Source: Pseudomonas sp. GD03858 (GTDB lineage Bacteria > Pseudomonadota > Gammaproteobacteria > Pseudomonadales > Pseudomonadaceae). From it: a stretch of DNA of 34,305 nucleotides. Position 1 is the first letter of the stretch. Every line of letters starts with the position of its first letter. A program made the position numbers and the translations under genes. Shown in pieces: positions 1 through 9,365 of this stretch. A model generated the notes under the pieces. That model had not been told where the DNA came from. It saw only the letters and a program-made list of their open reading frames with translations, and did no database searches. The stretch spans positions 1-34,305 of the forward strand of contig NZ_JAOCDM010000048.1 in the NCBI RefSeq assembly GCF_029840925.1. The letters are read 5' to 3'.

Positions 1-20
1 CGCAGAAGGAATCCAAGCCC

Positions 21-1025
21 ATGCCCACCGCCCTAGACATCGCCGTAGTAGGCGCCACCGGCACTGTCGGTGAATCCCTCGTCCAGATCCTCGAGGAAGT
101 CGCGTTCCCGGTCTCGACCCTGCACCTGCTGGCCAGCATGGAATCCGCCGGCAGCAGCGTCATGTTCGCGGGCAAGAAGTTGAAGGTCCGCGAAGTGGAC
201 AGTTTCGATTTCACGCAGGTCAAGCTGGTGTTCTTCGCCGCCAGCCCCGCCGTCAGCCGCAGTTTCGCGCCCAAGGCCATCGCCGCCGGTTGCGCGGTGA
301 TCGACCTGTCCGGCGCCCTGGACGGCGCCACGGCCCTGGTCCCGGAAGCCAATGGCGAGCGCATCGCCGAACTGCCGCAGCCGGCGCTGATCACCAGCCC
401 GAGCGCCGGCGCGGTGGCCCTGGCCGTGGCGCTGGCGCCGCTCAAGGGCTTGCTCGATCTCGAACGCATCCAGGTCAATGCCTGCCTGGCCGTCTCGGAG
501 CAGGGCAGGGAAGCCGTCAGCGAGCTCGCTCGGCAAACTGCCGAACTGCTCAATGCGCGCCCGCTGGAACCACGCTTTTTCGATCGGCAGGTCGCGTTCA
601 ACCTGCTGCCCCAGGTCGGGACGCCCGACGAGCAGGGCCACACGCCCGTGGAGCACCGCCTGGTCAAAGAACTGCGCCAGGTGCTCGACCTCCCGCAATT
701 GAAGATTTCCGTGACCTGCATTCAAGTCCCGGTGTTTTTCGGCGATAGCTTCAGTGTGGCGCTGCAGAGCCGTCGACCGGTCGACCTGGACGCCGTCAAC
801 GCCGCCCTGGAGGCCGCTGAGGGCATCGAACTGGTCGAGCCGGGCGATTATCCGACGCCGGTCGGTGACGCAGTAGGCCAGGACGTGGTCTATGTTGGTC
901 GTGTACGTCGCGGTGTCGACGAGCCGGAACAACTCAACCTCTGGCTGACCACCGACAACGTGCGCAAAGGCGCGGCGCTGAACGCCGTGCAGACGGCGCA
1001 ATTGTTGATAAAACGCATGGCGTAA
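21..1025 (+). CDS. usg: Aspartate-semialdehyde dehydrogenase-like protein (Usg type), probably non-catalytic
   Basis: The 334-residue protein has the fold signature of aspartate-beta-semialdehyde dehydrogenase: an N-terminal Rossmann motif (VVGATGTVGESL, residues 9-20), the segment VPEANGERI, and a C-terminal TTDNVRKGAALNAVQ segment. The residues that make the family catalytic are changed. The cysteine expected in the NPxC motif is Ala129 (SPSAG), the active-site histidine is Asp242 (FFGDSF), and the substrate-binding arginine before it is Gln235. I infer a pseudoenzyme of the Usg type that sits next to fimV/truA, not the Asd of lysine/threonine synthesis. The ATG at 21 has an AAGGA ribosome site just upstream. 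fimV follows after 71 bp on the same strand. The true cellular role is unknown. Confidence 0.88.
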   Translation: MPTALDIAVVGATGTVGESLVQILEEVAFPVSTLHLLASMESAGSSVMFAGKKLKVREVDSFDFTQVKLVFFAASPAVSRSFAPKAIAAGCAVIDLSGALDGATALVPEANGERIAELPQPALITSPSAGAVALAVALAPLKGLLDLERIQVNACLAVSEQGREAVSELARQTAELLNARPLEPRFFDRQVAFNLLPQVGTPDEQGHTPVEHRLVKELRQVLDLPQLKISVTCIQVPVFFGDSFSVALQSRRPVDLDAVNAALEAAEGIELVEPGDYPTPVGDAVGQDVVYVGRVRRGVDEPEQLNLWLTTDNVRKGAALNAVQTAQLLIKRMA

Positions 1026-1096
1026 AAGATACTGCGAGCCATTTTGTCCTACGCCGCAACAGGGTTTTCGGGACGGTTCATACAAGGGAAGAGTTC

Positions 1097-3712
1097 ATGC
1101 TTCGAATTCGCAAACTGGTTCTGGCCATCGCGGCAGCCTCGGCGCTGACGTCCGGCGTGGCGAACGCCCTGGGGTTGGGAGAGCTGACCCTCAAGTCGGC
1201 GCAGAACCAGCCGCTGGATGCCGAGATCGAACTGCTCGACGTGCGCGACCTCACAGCGGCGGAAATGGCGCCAAGCCTGGCGTCGCCGGAAGAGTTCGCC
1301 AAGGCCGGGGTGGCCTTCCCGCCTTATCTCGAAGACCTGACGTTCACGCCCGTGATCAACCCCAACGGCAAGAGCGTGCTGCGGGTCACCTCCAGCAAGG
1401 CGCTGCCCGAGCCGGTGGTCAAGTTCCTGGTGCAGGTAATGTGGCCGCAGGGCCGGCTGCTGCGCGATTACAGCGTACTGCTCGACCAGGCCCAAGCCCA
1501 GGGCAGTCAGGCGTCCCAGGCCAGCATTGCCCCGGCCGTGAGCACCGGCAGCTATACCACCAGGCGCCGTGACACGCTCTGGCAGATCGCCGCGCGCAAC
1601 ACCCACGGCGGCTCGATCCAGCAGACCATGGTGGCGATCCAGGCGCTGAACCCGGACGCATTCATCGGCAACAACATCAACCAGCTCAAGACCGGTCAGG
1701 TGCTGCGCCTGCCCGATCAACAGCAGGTGCAGAGCATTCCCCAGGCCGAAGCCAATCGCGAGGTGGCCGAACAGTATGCCGCCTGGCGTGAAGGCCGGCG
1801 CCTCGGTCCGCGTGCCCGGCAGTTGGATGCCACCCGTCGGGGGGAGGCAGGCGCGGCGCCGTCGCGCATCGCCCAGGGCGACAACCTGCGCCTGGTTTCC
1901 CCGGGCGGCAAGGGCGCGGCCGGAGACGCCAAGGCCCTGAACGACAAGCTGGCGGTGGCCCAGGAGAGCCTCGATACCAGCCGTCGCGACAACGATGAGC
2001 TCAAGAGCCGCATGTCCGACTTGCAGAGCCAACTGGACAAGCTGCAGCGTCTGATCGAGCTCAAGAACGACCAATTGGCGCGCCTGGAAGCACAGGGCGC
2101 CACGCCAACGCAGCCGCCAGCCACCGCGCTGCCGGGTGAGCCGGCGCCAGCGCAACCTGCCGTCAACGCCCAGCTCACGCCGGCCGAGCCGGTGGTCAGC
2201 CCGGCGCCGGCCGCGGCCGACACGGCGCCGCAGCAAGCGGCGACCGACGCGCCTGCCAGCGAAGAGCCCGGCCTGTTCGACCAGTTGTTGGGCAATCCCT
2301 TGCTGTTGGGCCTGATCGCCGGCTCGTCCTTCCTCGTTCTGTTGCTGTTGCTGCTGCTCCTGGCGCGCAAGCGCAAGGCCCAGCAGGAAGCCGAGAAGCA
2401 CCTGCGCATGGCTCGCGCCCTGGCCGAGGAGGGCGAGCGCGGTCCGGACCTGGACCTGCCGCCGAGCAGTTTCGAAGGCCTGGAGGTCTCGGCGCCGAGC
2501 GTGACCCTGGCACCGGCCGTGGTGGCCGCTTCCGCCGCCGCCGCCGTTGCCGCCGAGAAACCCGTGCCGGCGGCGCCCGTCGAGGAGCCTGCGAGCGCAA
2601 CGGATCCGCGTGCCGCACTGCTGGCCGAGGTTGACGAAAGCCTGGCCCGTGGCCGTCTCAATCATGCCGCTGATCTGCTGGAGGCCGCCGTGGCCTCCGA
2701 GCCCCAGCGCAGCGACCTGCGCCTGAAGCTGATGGAAGTCTACGCCCGTCAGGGCGACCAGGATGCCTTCGCCGGTCAGGAGCGCAAGCTGCCGGCCAGC
2801 GAAGAGAACCAGGCCGAAGTCAGCGCGCTGAAGGAGCGCTTCCCGGCAATGCTGGGGGTCGCCGCCGTCGCGGCGGGTGCAGCCGCGCTGGCCGCCGAGA
2901 TGGACGAGCAGTATGTCCAGGAGCTGCTGCAGGACGATGCGCCAGCCGTTGCCGAGACGCCTGAGCCGGTGGTGGAACAGGAACCGGCACCCGAGGTAAC
3001 TCCGGCCGATGCGCAAGACGACCTGGACAGTGCCTTTGACCTGAGCCTGGGCGACGACCTGCCTGTGGACGATCATCTCGAACCGTCGGCGCTGGACGAC
3101 GTCGCCTCGGTCGACACGCCATCCCAGGCCGAGGCCGTTGCGGCCGAGCCCGACGCCGATGATGATTTCGAGGCGTTGCTGGCCCAGGCCCAGGCTACCC
3201 CGCAGAATGTCGACGACCTGGCTGATTTCGACCTGGATGTCGCGGAGCCGGCAGCCCCGTCCGAGAGCGAGGCTGCTCCGGTGGACGTGGCGGCCGAACT
3301 GGCGGCGTTCGAGGCCATTCCGGAGTTCGATCCGATCTCCGAGCTGGAGCTGCCCGAGGACTTCGACCTGTCGCTGTCGCTGGACGACGAATCGCCGGCG
3401 GCGAAGAACTTCGCCTCGGAACTGGACGACGTCAACGCCGAGCTCGACAAGCTGTCGCAGAACCTCGAGAACCCGTCGCTGGAGCCCCGCTTCACTGCCG
3501 AGGACGCCGCGCTGGAACCGGAGTCGCTGGACGACCTGGACTTCGACTTCTTCTCCGGCACCGACGAGGTGGCCACCAAGCTCGACCTGGCCCGCGCCTA
3601 CATCGACATGGGTGACCACCAGGGCGCCCGCGACATTCTCGATGAGGTGGTCAAGGACGGCGACGACAGCCAGCGTCAGGAAGCCAACGAGATGCTCTCG
3701 CGCCTGGTCTGA
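1097..3712 (+). CDS. fimV: FimV, polar peptidoglycan-binding hub protein
   Basis: This 871-residue inner-membrane protein belongs to the FimV/HubP family, which organises the cell pole and supports type IV pilus assembly and twitching. An N-terminal signal sequence ends near ANA (residue 24) and is followed by the conserved FimV N-terminal domain starting at LGLGELTLKS. A LysM-like peptidoglycan-binding module lies at about residues 152-206. A coiled-coil-prone stretch (about 275-335) and a Pro/Ala-rich linker lead to one membrane segment at about 400-422. The cytoplasmic part is long and very acidic, rich in Asp/Glu. It ends in the conserved TPR-like FimV C-terminal domain (KLDLARAYIDMGDHQGARD). 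The size is close to the P. aeruginosa protein. An AAGGGAAGAG ribosome site precedes the ATG. A large open frame on the opposite strand is a GC-codon shadow. Confidence 0.96.
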   Translation: MLRIRKLVLAIAAASALTSGVANALGLGELTLKSAQNQPLDAEIELLDVRDLTAAEMAPSLASPEEFAKAGVAFPPYLEDLTFTPVINPNGKSVLRVTSSKALPEPVVKFLVQVMWPQGRLLRDYSVLLDQAQAQGSQASQASIAPAVSTGSYTTRRRDTLWQIAARNTHGGSIQQTMVAIQALNPDAFIGNNINQLKTGQVLRLPDQQQVQSIPQAEANREVAEQYAAWREGRRLGPRARQLDATRRGEAGAAPSRIAQGDNLRLVSPGGKGAAGDAKALNDKLAVAQESLDTSRRDNDELKSRMSDLQSQLDKLQRLIELKNDQLARLEAQGATPTQPPATALPGEPAPAQPAVNAQLTPAEPVVSPAPAAADTAPQQAATDAPASEEPGLFDQLLGNPLLLGLIAGSSFLVLLLLLLLLARKRKAQQEAEKHLRMARALAEEGERGPDLDLPPSSFEGLEVSAPSVTLAPAVVAASAAAAVAAEKPVPAAPVEEPASATDPRAALLAEVDESLARGRLNHAADLLEAAVASEPQRSDLRLKLMEVYARQGDQDAFAGQERKLPASEENQAEVSALKERFPAMLGVAAVAAGAAALAAEMDEQYVQELLQDDAPAVAETPEPVVEQEPAPEVTPADAQDDLDSAFDLSLGDDLPVDDHLEPSALDDVASVDTPSQAEAVAAEPDADDDFEALLAQAQATPQNVDDLADFDLDVAEPAAPSESEAAPVDVAAELAAFEAIPEFDPISELELPEDFDLSLSLDDESPAAKNFASELDDVNAELDKLSQNLENPSLEPRFTAEDAALEPESLDDLDFDFFSGTDEVATKLDLARAYIDMGDHQGARDILDEVVKDGDDSQRQEANEMLSRLV

Positions 3713-3727
3713 CGCGACGTTGCACCG

Positions 3728-3778
3728 CGCGGGGCAAGCCCATTCCCACTGCAGACGTGGGCGCGGGCTTGCCCCGCG
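3728..3778. repeat. REP-type palindrome, possible fimV terminator
   Basis: The 14-base arm CGCGGGGCAAGCCC (3728-3741) is matched by its exact reverse complement at 3765-3778. A second short complementary pair (CCCAC/GTGGG) lies inside. This is the typical P. putida-group repetitive extragenic palindrome. It lies 16 bp after the fimV stop and could fold in RNA as a transcription-attenuating hairpin, though no T-tract follows. Confidence 0.85.
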
Positions 3779-3783
3779 ATCAT

Positions 3784-3813
3784 TTCGGCCCCCGCGCGGT
3801 TTGCCGGTATACT
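3784..3813 (+). promoter_or_regulatory. Possible sigma70 promoter for truA-trpF
   Basis: A good -10 hexamer, TATACT, lies at 3808-3813, 34 bp before the preferred truA start. The -35 candidate TTCGGC at 3784-3789 (18-bp spacer) is poor. It lies just after the REP hairpin, where a new transcription unit would be expected. Weak inference. Confidence 0.35.
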
Positions 3814-3847
3814 CCCGCCCTTCGTTTCATCATCAGGTTTGCCGCTC

Positions 3848-4702
3848 TTGGACATCATCGACACCGCCGCCGCCGAATCGGCAGCCGAAGGCTATACCCG
3901 CATCGCCCTGGGCGTGGAATACAAAGGCTCGCGTTATCGCGGCTGGCAGCGCCAGGCCAGCGGCGTGCCCAGTGTCCAGCAGGCCCTGGAGCAGGCGCTG
4001 TCGAAGGTGGCCGACGAGCCGATCTCGGTGATCTGCGCCGGGCGTACCGACGCTGGCGTCCACGGCTGCGGGCAGGTCGTGCACTTCGATACCCGCGCCG
4101 TGCGCGATGAACGTGCCTGGACCCTGGGCAGCAACTTCAACCTGCCCCACGACATCAGCGTGGTCTGGGCGGCGCCCATGCCGGCGCATTTCCATGCCCG
4201 CTTCAAGGCCACCGCCCGGCGTTACCGCTATGTCATCTACAACGACCCGATCCGCCCGGCGCATCTGGCCGAGGAAGTGACCTGGAACCACCGCCCGCTG
4301 GATGTCGGGCGCATGGCCCTGGCGGCCCAATACCTGCTGGGCACCCATGACTTCAGCGCCTTCCGCGCCAGCCAGTGCCAGGCCAAGTCGCCGATCAAGC
4401 ACATTCACCACCTGCGCGTCACCCGCCACGGCCAGATGATCGTGCTGGACGTGCGCGCCACCGCGTTCCTCCACCACATGGTGCGCAACATCGCCGGGGT
4501 GCTGATGACCATTGGTGCCGGCGAGCGCCCGGTGGAATGGGCGCGCGAAGTGCTGGAGGGGCGCAACCGTCGCGAAGGCGGCGTCACCGCGCATCCCTAC
4601 GGCCTGTACCTGGTGCAGGTGGAGTACCCGCAAGAGTACGCCTTGCCGCAGCGTTACATCGGCCCACACTTTCTTACCGGTTATGAGGCGCTGGCACACT
4701 GA
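3848..4702 (+). CDS. truA: tRNA pseudouridine(38-40) synthase TruA
   Basis: TruA converts uridines 38-40 of the tRNA anticodon arm to pseudouridine in the cytoplasm. The signature around the catalytic aspartate is clear: [18 protein letters not shown]. It is preceded by [14 protein letters not shown] and followed by [14 protein letters not shown] and the C-terminal [13 protein letters not shown] segment, covering the complete family length (284 residues). There is no ATG at the N-terminus. I chose the TTG at 3848 because an AGG at 3835-3837 lies 10 nt upstream. An in-frame TTG at 3839 would leave almost no ribosome-site spacing. trpF follows after 59 bp. Confidence 0.95.
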   Translation: MDIIDTAAAESAAEGYTRIALGVEYKGSRYRGWQRQASGVPSVQQALEQALSKVADEPISVICAGRTDAGVHGCGQVVHFDTRAVRDERAWTLGSNFNLPHDISVVWAAPMPAHFHARFKATARRYRYVIYNDPIRPAHLAEEVTWNHRPLDVGRMALAAQYLLGTHDFSAFRASQCQAKSPIKHIHHLRVTRHGQMIVLDVRATAFLHHMVRNIAGVLMTIGAGERPVEWAREVLEGRNRREGGVTAHPYGLYLVQVEYPQEYALPQRYIGPHFLTGYEALAH

Positions 4703-4761
4703 CGGGGCAAAAGTCATTTGCTACCATCGGCGCTTTCCCGATCACTCAAGGTTCGCCGTCC

Positions 4762-5382
4762 ATGAGCTACGTTCGCAGCAAGATCTGCGGGATTACCCGC
4801 ATCGAGGACGCCCTGGCCGCGGTCGAGTCCGGGGCTGATGCCCTTGGTTTCGTCTTCTACGCGAAAAGCCCGCGGGCGGTGGACGTGCGCCAGGCGCGGG
4901 CGATCATCGAGGCTTTGCCGCCGTTCGTGACTACCGTCGGGTTGTTCGTCAACGCGTCGCGCTGCGAGCTCAACGAGATCCTCGAGGTGGTTTCCCTGGA
5001 CCTGCTACAGTTCCACGGCGATGAAACCCCGGCCGATTGCGAGGGCTACCACCGCCCCTGGATCAAGGCCTTGCGCGTGCGTCCCGGCGACGATCTGGAG
5101 GCAGCCTGCCAGCACTACGCCGGCGCCCGCGGCATCCTGCTGGATGCCTATGTGCCGGGCGTGCCGGGGGGAACCGGTGAATCCTTCGACTGGTCATTGA
5201 TACCGCGGCGCCTGAGCAAACCGATCATCCTCGCCGGTGGCCTGTCGGCTGACAACGTCGCCGAGGCGATCCGCCAGGTGCGGCCCTATGCGGTGGATGT
5301 CAGCGGTGGTGTCGAGCAAGCCAAGGGCATCAAGGATCCGGCGAGGATCGAAGCCTTCATGCAGGCGGTGAAACACGCGTGA
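4762..5382 (+). CDS. trpF: Phosphoribosylanthranilate isomerase
   Basis: TrpF catalyses the Amadori rearrangement of phosphoribosylanthranilate in tryptophan biosynthesis. The 206-residue single TIM barrel shows the family start [12 protein letters not shown] with the catalytic Cys in KICG, the core LLQFHGDE, the catalytic aspartate region [14 protein letters not shown], and the phosphate-binding ends [11 protein letters not shown] and VDVSGGVE. It is separate from trpC, as is usual in pseudomonads. AAGG lies 10 nt before the ATG. The next gene, accD, starts after a 207-bp gap in which I see no gene. Confidence 0.97.
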   Translation: MSYVRSKICGITRIEDALAAVESGADALGFVFYAKSPRAVDVRQARAIIEALPPFVTTVGLFVNASRCELNEILEVVSLDLLQFHGDETPADCEGYHRPWIKALRVRPGDDLEAACQHYAGARGILLDAYVPGVPGGTGESFDWSLIPRRLSKPIILAGGLSADNVAEAIRQVRPYAVDVSGGVEQAKGIKDPARIEAFMQAVKHA

Positions 5383-5589
5383 ACGCGGATGTGACGGCTG
5401 GCCGCGCGCCATCGTCCATAGCTTTCGCAGCCCGGTGCTGCCAGGCCGCGCCAGTGCGCGGGGCGTACCGGGGAAGAATTGGAGGTGGGCGGCGCATGGC
5501 CGGCCCATCGTCGCGTTACAGAAGAATTTGAGCTCAAGGGCAGGGCGGGGCCGCGCAGGTCTCCCCGGCCAATACTGGAGAAAGCAAGC

Positions 5590-6483
5590 ATGAGCAACTG
5601 GTTGGTAGACAAACTGATCCCTTCGATCATGCGTTCCGAGGTGAAGAAGAGCTCGGTGCCGGAAGGGCTGTGGCACAAGTGCCCGTCCTGTGAGGCCGTG
5701 CTGTACCGTCCGGAGCTGGAAAAGACCCTCGACGTCTGCCCCAAGTGCAACCACCACATGCGTATCGGCGCACGTGCGCGCATCGACATCTTCCTCGATC
5801 CAGAAGGCCGCGCCGAGCTGGGCGCCGAGCTGGAGCCGGTCGACCGTCTGAAGTTCCGCGATGGCAAGAAGTACAAGGATCGTCTGACCGCCGCGCAGAA
5901 GCAGACCGGTGAGAAAGACGCACTGATCTCCATGAGCGGTACCTTGATGGGTATGCCGATCGTGGTCAGCGCTTTCGAGTTCTCCTTCATGGGCGGTTCC
6001 ATGGGCGCCATCGTCGGTGAGCGTTTTGTGCGCGCCGCCAACTACGCCCTGGAAAACCGTTGCCCGATGGTCTGCTTCTCCGCCTCCGGTGGCGCGCGTA
6101 TGCAGGAAGCGCTGATCTCGCTGATGCAGATGGCCAAGACCTCCGCCGTGCTGGCGCGCCTGCGCGAAGAAGGCATTCCGTTCATCTCGGTACTGACCGA
6201 CCCGGTCTACGGCGGCGTTTCCGCCAGCCTGGCGATGCTCGGCGACGTGATCGTCGGTGAGCCGAAGGCGCTGATCGGCTTCGCCGGTCCGCGGGTGATC
6301 GAACAGACCGTGCGCGAGAAACTGCCCGAAGGCTTCCAGCGCAGCGAGTTCCTGCTGGAGCACGGCGCCATCGACCTGATCATTTCCCGTGACGAACTGC
6401 GTCCGCGCCTGGCTCGCCTGCTGGCGCAGATGACCGGTCAGCCGACCCCGGAAGCGGCCAAAGAGGTCGCCGCGGTCGCGTGA
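5590..6483 (+). CDS. accD: Acetyl-CoA carboxylase carboxyltransferase subunit beta
   Basis: AccD forms the carboxyltransferase of acetyl-CoA carboxylase with AccA and makes malonyl-CoA for fatty acid synthesis. The 297-residue protein has the N-terminal four-cysteine zinc ribbon (Cys31, Cys34, Cys50, Cys53) and then the crotonase-fold core with [25 protein letters not shown] and [16 protein letters not shown]. The ATG at 5590 fits the family start ([13 protein letters not shown]) and has TGGAGAA upstream, although the frame stays open to 5479. The stop overlaps the folC start (TGATG), so the two are translationally coupled. Confidence 0.98.
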   Translation: MSNWLVDKLIPSIMRSEVKKSSVPEGLWHKCPSCEAVLYRPELEKTLDVCPKCNHHMRIGARARIDIFLDPEGRAELGAELEPVDRLKFRDGKKYKDRLTAAQKQTGEKDALISMSGTLMGMPIVVSAFEFSFMGGSMGAIVGERFVRAANYALENRCPMVCFSASGGARMQEALISLMQMAKTSAVLARLREEGIPFISVLTDPVYGGVSASLAMLGDVIVGEPKALIGFAGPRVIEQTVREKLPEGFQRSEFLLEHGAIDLIISRDELRPRLARLLAQMTGQPTPEAAKEVAAVA

Positions 6484-7790
6484 TGAACCAGCGCAGCCTG
6501 GGCGAGTGGCTCGCCTATCTCGAACAGTTGCACCCCTCGGCCATCGACATGGGGCTGGAGCGCTCGCAACAGGTGCTGGCGCGTTTGGGGCTGGGCAAGC
6601 TGGCGCCGCGGGTGGTGACGGTGACCGGCACCAACGGCAAAGGTTCGACGTGCGCCTTCGTGGCCGCGTTGCTGCGCGCCCAAGGGCTCAAGGTCGGGGT
6701 GTACAGTTCGCCGCACCTGCTGCGTTACAACGAGCGGGTGCTGATCGAAGGCCGCGAGGCCAGCGATGAGCGCCTGTGCGAAGCGTTCGCCGCGGTGGAA
6801 GCGGCACGCGGCGAGATCTCGCTGACTTATTTCGAAATGGGCACTTTGGCGGCGTTCTGGCTGTTCAAGCAGTCCGCGCTGGATGCGGTGGTGCTCGAGG
6901 TTGGCCTGGGTGGCCGGCTGGATGCGGTCAATCTGGTGGATGCCGACGTGTCGCTGGTTACCAGCATCGGCGTCGACCACGTCGACTACCTGGGCGACAG
7001 CCGTGAGTCGGTGGCCTACGAGAAGGCAGGGATCTTCCGCCAGGGCAAGCCGGCACTGTGCGGTGACCTCGATCCGCCGCAGCCGCTGCTGGACAAGGTG
7101 CGTGAGCTGAATTGCCCGTTCTTCCTGCGCGGGCGTGATTTCGACCTGGAGAGCGGCGCCGAGCACTGGCATTGGCGCGGTCGCCAGCTCGACGGTTCGC
7201 CCGTGGCGCTGCGCGAGCTGCCGTTGCTCGACCTGCCCATGGAGAATGCAGCCCTTGCCTTGCAGGCTTTCCTGCTGATGGGCCTGCCGTGGGATGCCGG
7301 CATGGTTCGCCAAGCCTTGCTGGATACGCGTGTCACCGGTCGTCTCGACCGACGCGAGCTGCTGTGGCAGGGCAAGCGCGTAGCGTTGCTGCTGGATGTC
7401 GGCCACAACCCGCACGCCGCCGAGTACCTCGCGCGCCGGCTGGCGGCACGCCCGGTGAAGGGCCGGCGCCTGGCGGTGTTCGGCCTTTTGGCCGACAAGG
7501 ATCTGGCCGGTGTGCTTGCGCCGCTGCGCGATCAGGTCGCCGACTGGGCGGTGGCGCCCTTGGATACACCGCGCAGTCGCCCGGCCGTGGAGCTGGCGCA
7601 GGCCTTGACGAACCTCGGTGCGACGGTGAAGTCTTACGCCAGTGTCGATGCTGCCCTCGAGGGGCAGTGCGCCCAGGCGACGGCGGATGACCAGATCCTG
7701 CTGTTCGGTTCGTTTTTCTGCGTCGGCGAGGCTTTGGCCTGGCTCGAGCGGCAGGTTCCCGAGGATGGAGTAGATGGCAGTGCTGGATAA
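6483..7790 (+). CDS. folC: Bifunctional folylpolyglutamate / dihydrofolate synthase
   Basis: FolC adds glutamate to dihydropteroate and extends the polyglutamate tail of folates, using ATP. The 435-residue Mur-ligase-type protein has the P-loop VTVTGTNGKGSTCAF, the family motif SSPHLLRYNERVLI, the metal/folate region LEVGLGGRLDAVN, a TSIGVDHVDYLG motif, and in the C-terminal domain LLDVGHNPHAA. I chose the ATG at 6483, which overlaps the accD stop. An in-frame GTG lies one codon earlier. The end overlaps the next gene by 17 bp. Confidence 0.97.
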   Translation: MNQRSLGEWLAYLEQLHPSAIDMGLERSQQVLARLGLGKLAPRVVTVTGTNGKGSTCAFVAALLRAQGLKVGVYSSPHLLRYNERVLIEGREASDERLCEAFAAVEAARGEISLTYFEMGTLAAFWLFKQSALDAVVLEVGLGGRLDAVNLVDADVSLVTSIGVDHVDYLGDSRESVAYEKAGIFRQGKPALCGDLDPPQPLLDKVRELNCPFFLRGRDFDLESGAEHWHWRGRQLDGSPVALRELPLLDLPMENAALALQAFLLMGLPWDAGMVRQALLDTRVTGRLDRRELLWQGKRVALLLDVGHNPHAAEYLARRLAARPVKGRRLAVFGLLADKDLAGVLAPLRDQVADWAVAPLDTPRSRPAVELAQALTNLGATVKSYASVDAALEGQCAQATADDQILLFGSFFCVGEALAWLERQVPEDGVDGSAG

Positions 7791-8442
7791 AGGGATGAAG
7801 CAGCGCATGGTCGGTGCGTTGGTGCTGGTGGCGCTGGCGGTGATCTTCCTGCCGATGCTGTTCACCCGTGAGGACGAGATGCGCCAGGTGCGCGTCGAGG
7901 CGCCGCAAGCGCCAGCCATGCCAAGCTTGCCCCAGGTGCAGGTGGAGCCTGTCCAGGTGCCGGAACCGCAGCCGTTGGCGGAGCAGAATGACCCGCCGCC
8001 GGTGGTGGTCAGTGAATCGACGGCGCCGATCACGGCGCCCAGCCAGCCCATCGCGCCGGTAGTACAGCAGCCTCAGCCCAAGCCGCAGACGCCGGTGCCG
8101 ACGCCCAAGGTCGAGCCCCGTCCGTCGCCTGCGCCGAGTACCGCTCCGGCGACGGTTGCTACGGCCAAGCCGGCCGCGCCGTCGAAGATCGACGTCAATG
8201 GCCTGCCCGTGAGCTGGTCGATCCAGTTGGCCAGCCTGTCCAACCGGGTCGGTGCTGAAAACTTGCAAAAGACCCTGCGCAGCCAGGGCTACAACGCTTA
8301 CATCCGTTCGGCGGATGGCATGAACCGGGTATTCGTCGGGCCGCTGATCGAGCGCGCCGAGGCCGAGCGCCTGCGCGATGCGATCAGTCGCCAGCAAAAC
8401 CTCAAGGGCATCGTGGTGCGCTTCCAGCCGGAGCGTGGCTGA
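7774..8442 (+). CDS. dedD: SPOR-domain cell-division protein, DedD-like
   Basis: The 222-residue protein has a short cytoplasmic N-terminus, one membrane helix (about residues 12-30, MVGALVLVALAVIFLPMLF), a long Pro/Val/Gln-rich periplasmic linker, and a C-terminal SPOR domain (about 147-222, WSIQLASLSNRVGAENL to GIVVRFQPE). SPOR domains bind denuded septal peptidoglycan. The architecture and the position between folC and cvpA match DedD of the accD-folC-dedD-cvpA-purF array. The ATG lies inside the folC end, so it is co-translated. Confidence 0.9.
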   Translation: MAVLDKGMKQRMVGALVLVALAVIFLPMLFTREDEMRQVRVEAPQAPAMPSLPQVQVEPVQVPEPQPLAEQNDPPPVVVSESTAPITAPSQPIAPVVQQPQPKPQTPVPTPKVEPRPSPAPSTAPATVATAKPAAPSKIDVNGLPVSWSIQLASLSNRVGAENLQKTLRSQGYNAYIRSADGMNRVFVGPLIERAEAERLRDAISRQQNLKGIVVRFQPERG

Positions 8443-8470
8443 CGCCCATCTCTGGACATGCACGTCCCTC

Positions 8471-8601
8471 TGTAGGAGCGGCCTTGCCGAGGCGTCGGAC
8501 CGGTCGGAAAGGGCTGCGCAGCAGCCCCGGCAATTTCTCCTTCTGCGCTGAAATCCTGGGGCTGCTCTGCAGCCCTTTCGCGACACAAGGCCGCTCCTAC
8601 A
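8471..8601. repeat. Nested REP pair (BIME-like element)
   Basis: The 326-bp gap between dedD and cvpA is mostly this element. TGTAGGAGCGGCCTTG at 8471-8486 is exactly reverse-complemented at 8586-8601. An inner pair, AAAGGGCTGC near 8508 and GCAGCCCTTT near 8570, forms a second imperfect stem. It is the common Pseudomonas extragenic palindrome arranged as two facing units. It probably folds as a long hairpin separating the folC-dedD and cvpA-purF transcripts. I see no gene in the gap. Confidence 0.9.
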
Positions 8602-8708
8602 GGTGCGCGTAGGATTTTGCAGCGTGGGATTGCCCCGCGACGGCTTTTCTAGCCCGCAAAGCTGTCCCCAGAGTCAGCCTGTAGCCCTTCAAACACCTGA
8701 CATTCCGC

Positions 8709-8738
8709 TTACCCCAAGCCCCTTTGCTCTGGTAAAAT
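8709..8738 (+). promoter_or_regulatory. Probable sigma70 promoter of cvpA-purF
   Basis: TTACCC at 8709-8714 and TAAAAT at 8733-8738 are separated by 18 bp, 30 bp before the cvpA GTG. I see no convincing PurR-type operator. Confidence 0.45.
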
Positions 8739-8768
8739 GCGCCGCCTCAAACGTCGGCAGGCAACACC

Positions 8769-9323
8769 GTGGCATTTACCTGGGTTGATTGGGCGATCAT
8801 CGCGATCGTCGCCATTTCATCGCTGATCAGTCTCAAGCGCGGCTTCGTCAAGGAAGCCCTGTCCCTGCTCATCTGGATTGTCGCCGGCGCGGTGGCCTGG
8901 ATGTTCGGCGGATCGCTCGCGCAGTATCTTGAAAGCTATATCCAGACACCGTCCGCGCGGGTCATCGCCGGCTGTGCCATTCTTTTCGTCGCCACGCTGC
9001 TGGTCGGGGCGATGCTCAATTTCCTCATCGGCGAACTGATCCGCGTGACCGGGCTGTCCGGCACCGATCGCTTCCTCGGCATGGCCTTCGGCGCCGCGCG
9101 AGGCGGGTTGCTGGTGGTGGTGGCCGTCGGGCTGCTGAGCCTGGGCCCGGTGCAACAGGATCCGTGGTGGCAGGAATCACGCCTGATACCACAATTTCTA
9201 TTGGTAGCCGACTGGTCGAAGAACCTCATACTCGGGTTCACCGGCCAGTGGATGTCCAGTGGGGTCAGCGCACCCGTTGACCTTCCGTTCAAGGAGCAGT
9301 TGCTCGGGCCGACCAAGCCCTGA
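8769..9323 (+). CDS. cvpA: CvpA family membrane protein
   Basis: CvpA is a small inner-membrane protein found upstream of purF in proteobacteria, first linked to colicin V production. Its biochemical function is not settled. The 184-residue sequence has the family start FTWVDWAIIAIVAISSLISL followed by RGFVKEALSLL, and four hydrophobic segments (about residues 5-22, 30-47, 60-85, 103-123). It starts at a GTG (8769) with only a weak ribosome site, and I see no better start in frame. purF begins 42 bp downstream. Confidence 0.95.
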   Translation: MAFTWVDWAIIAIVAISSLISLKRGFVKEALSLLIWIVAGAVAWMFGGSLAQYLESYIQTPSARVIAGCAILFVATLLVGAMLNFLIGELIRVTGLSGTDRFLGMAFGAARGGLLVVVAVGLLSLGPVQQDPWWQESRLIPQFLLVADWSKNLILGFTGQWMSSGVSAPVDLPFKEQLLGPTKP

Positions 9324-9365
9324 GCACGCTTCACTCAAGTTTCATCAAAGTAGGGGTTGCGTCGC

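Noticed and set aside
1049..3619. 856-codon open frame antisense to fimV
   Set aside because: It is the GC-codon shadow of fimV: low-complexity Arg/Gly/Leu composition, no domain, no ribosome site. fimV is clearly the coding strand.
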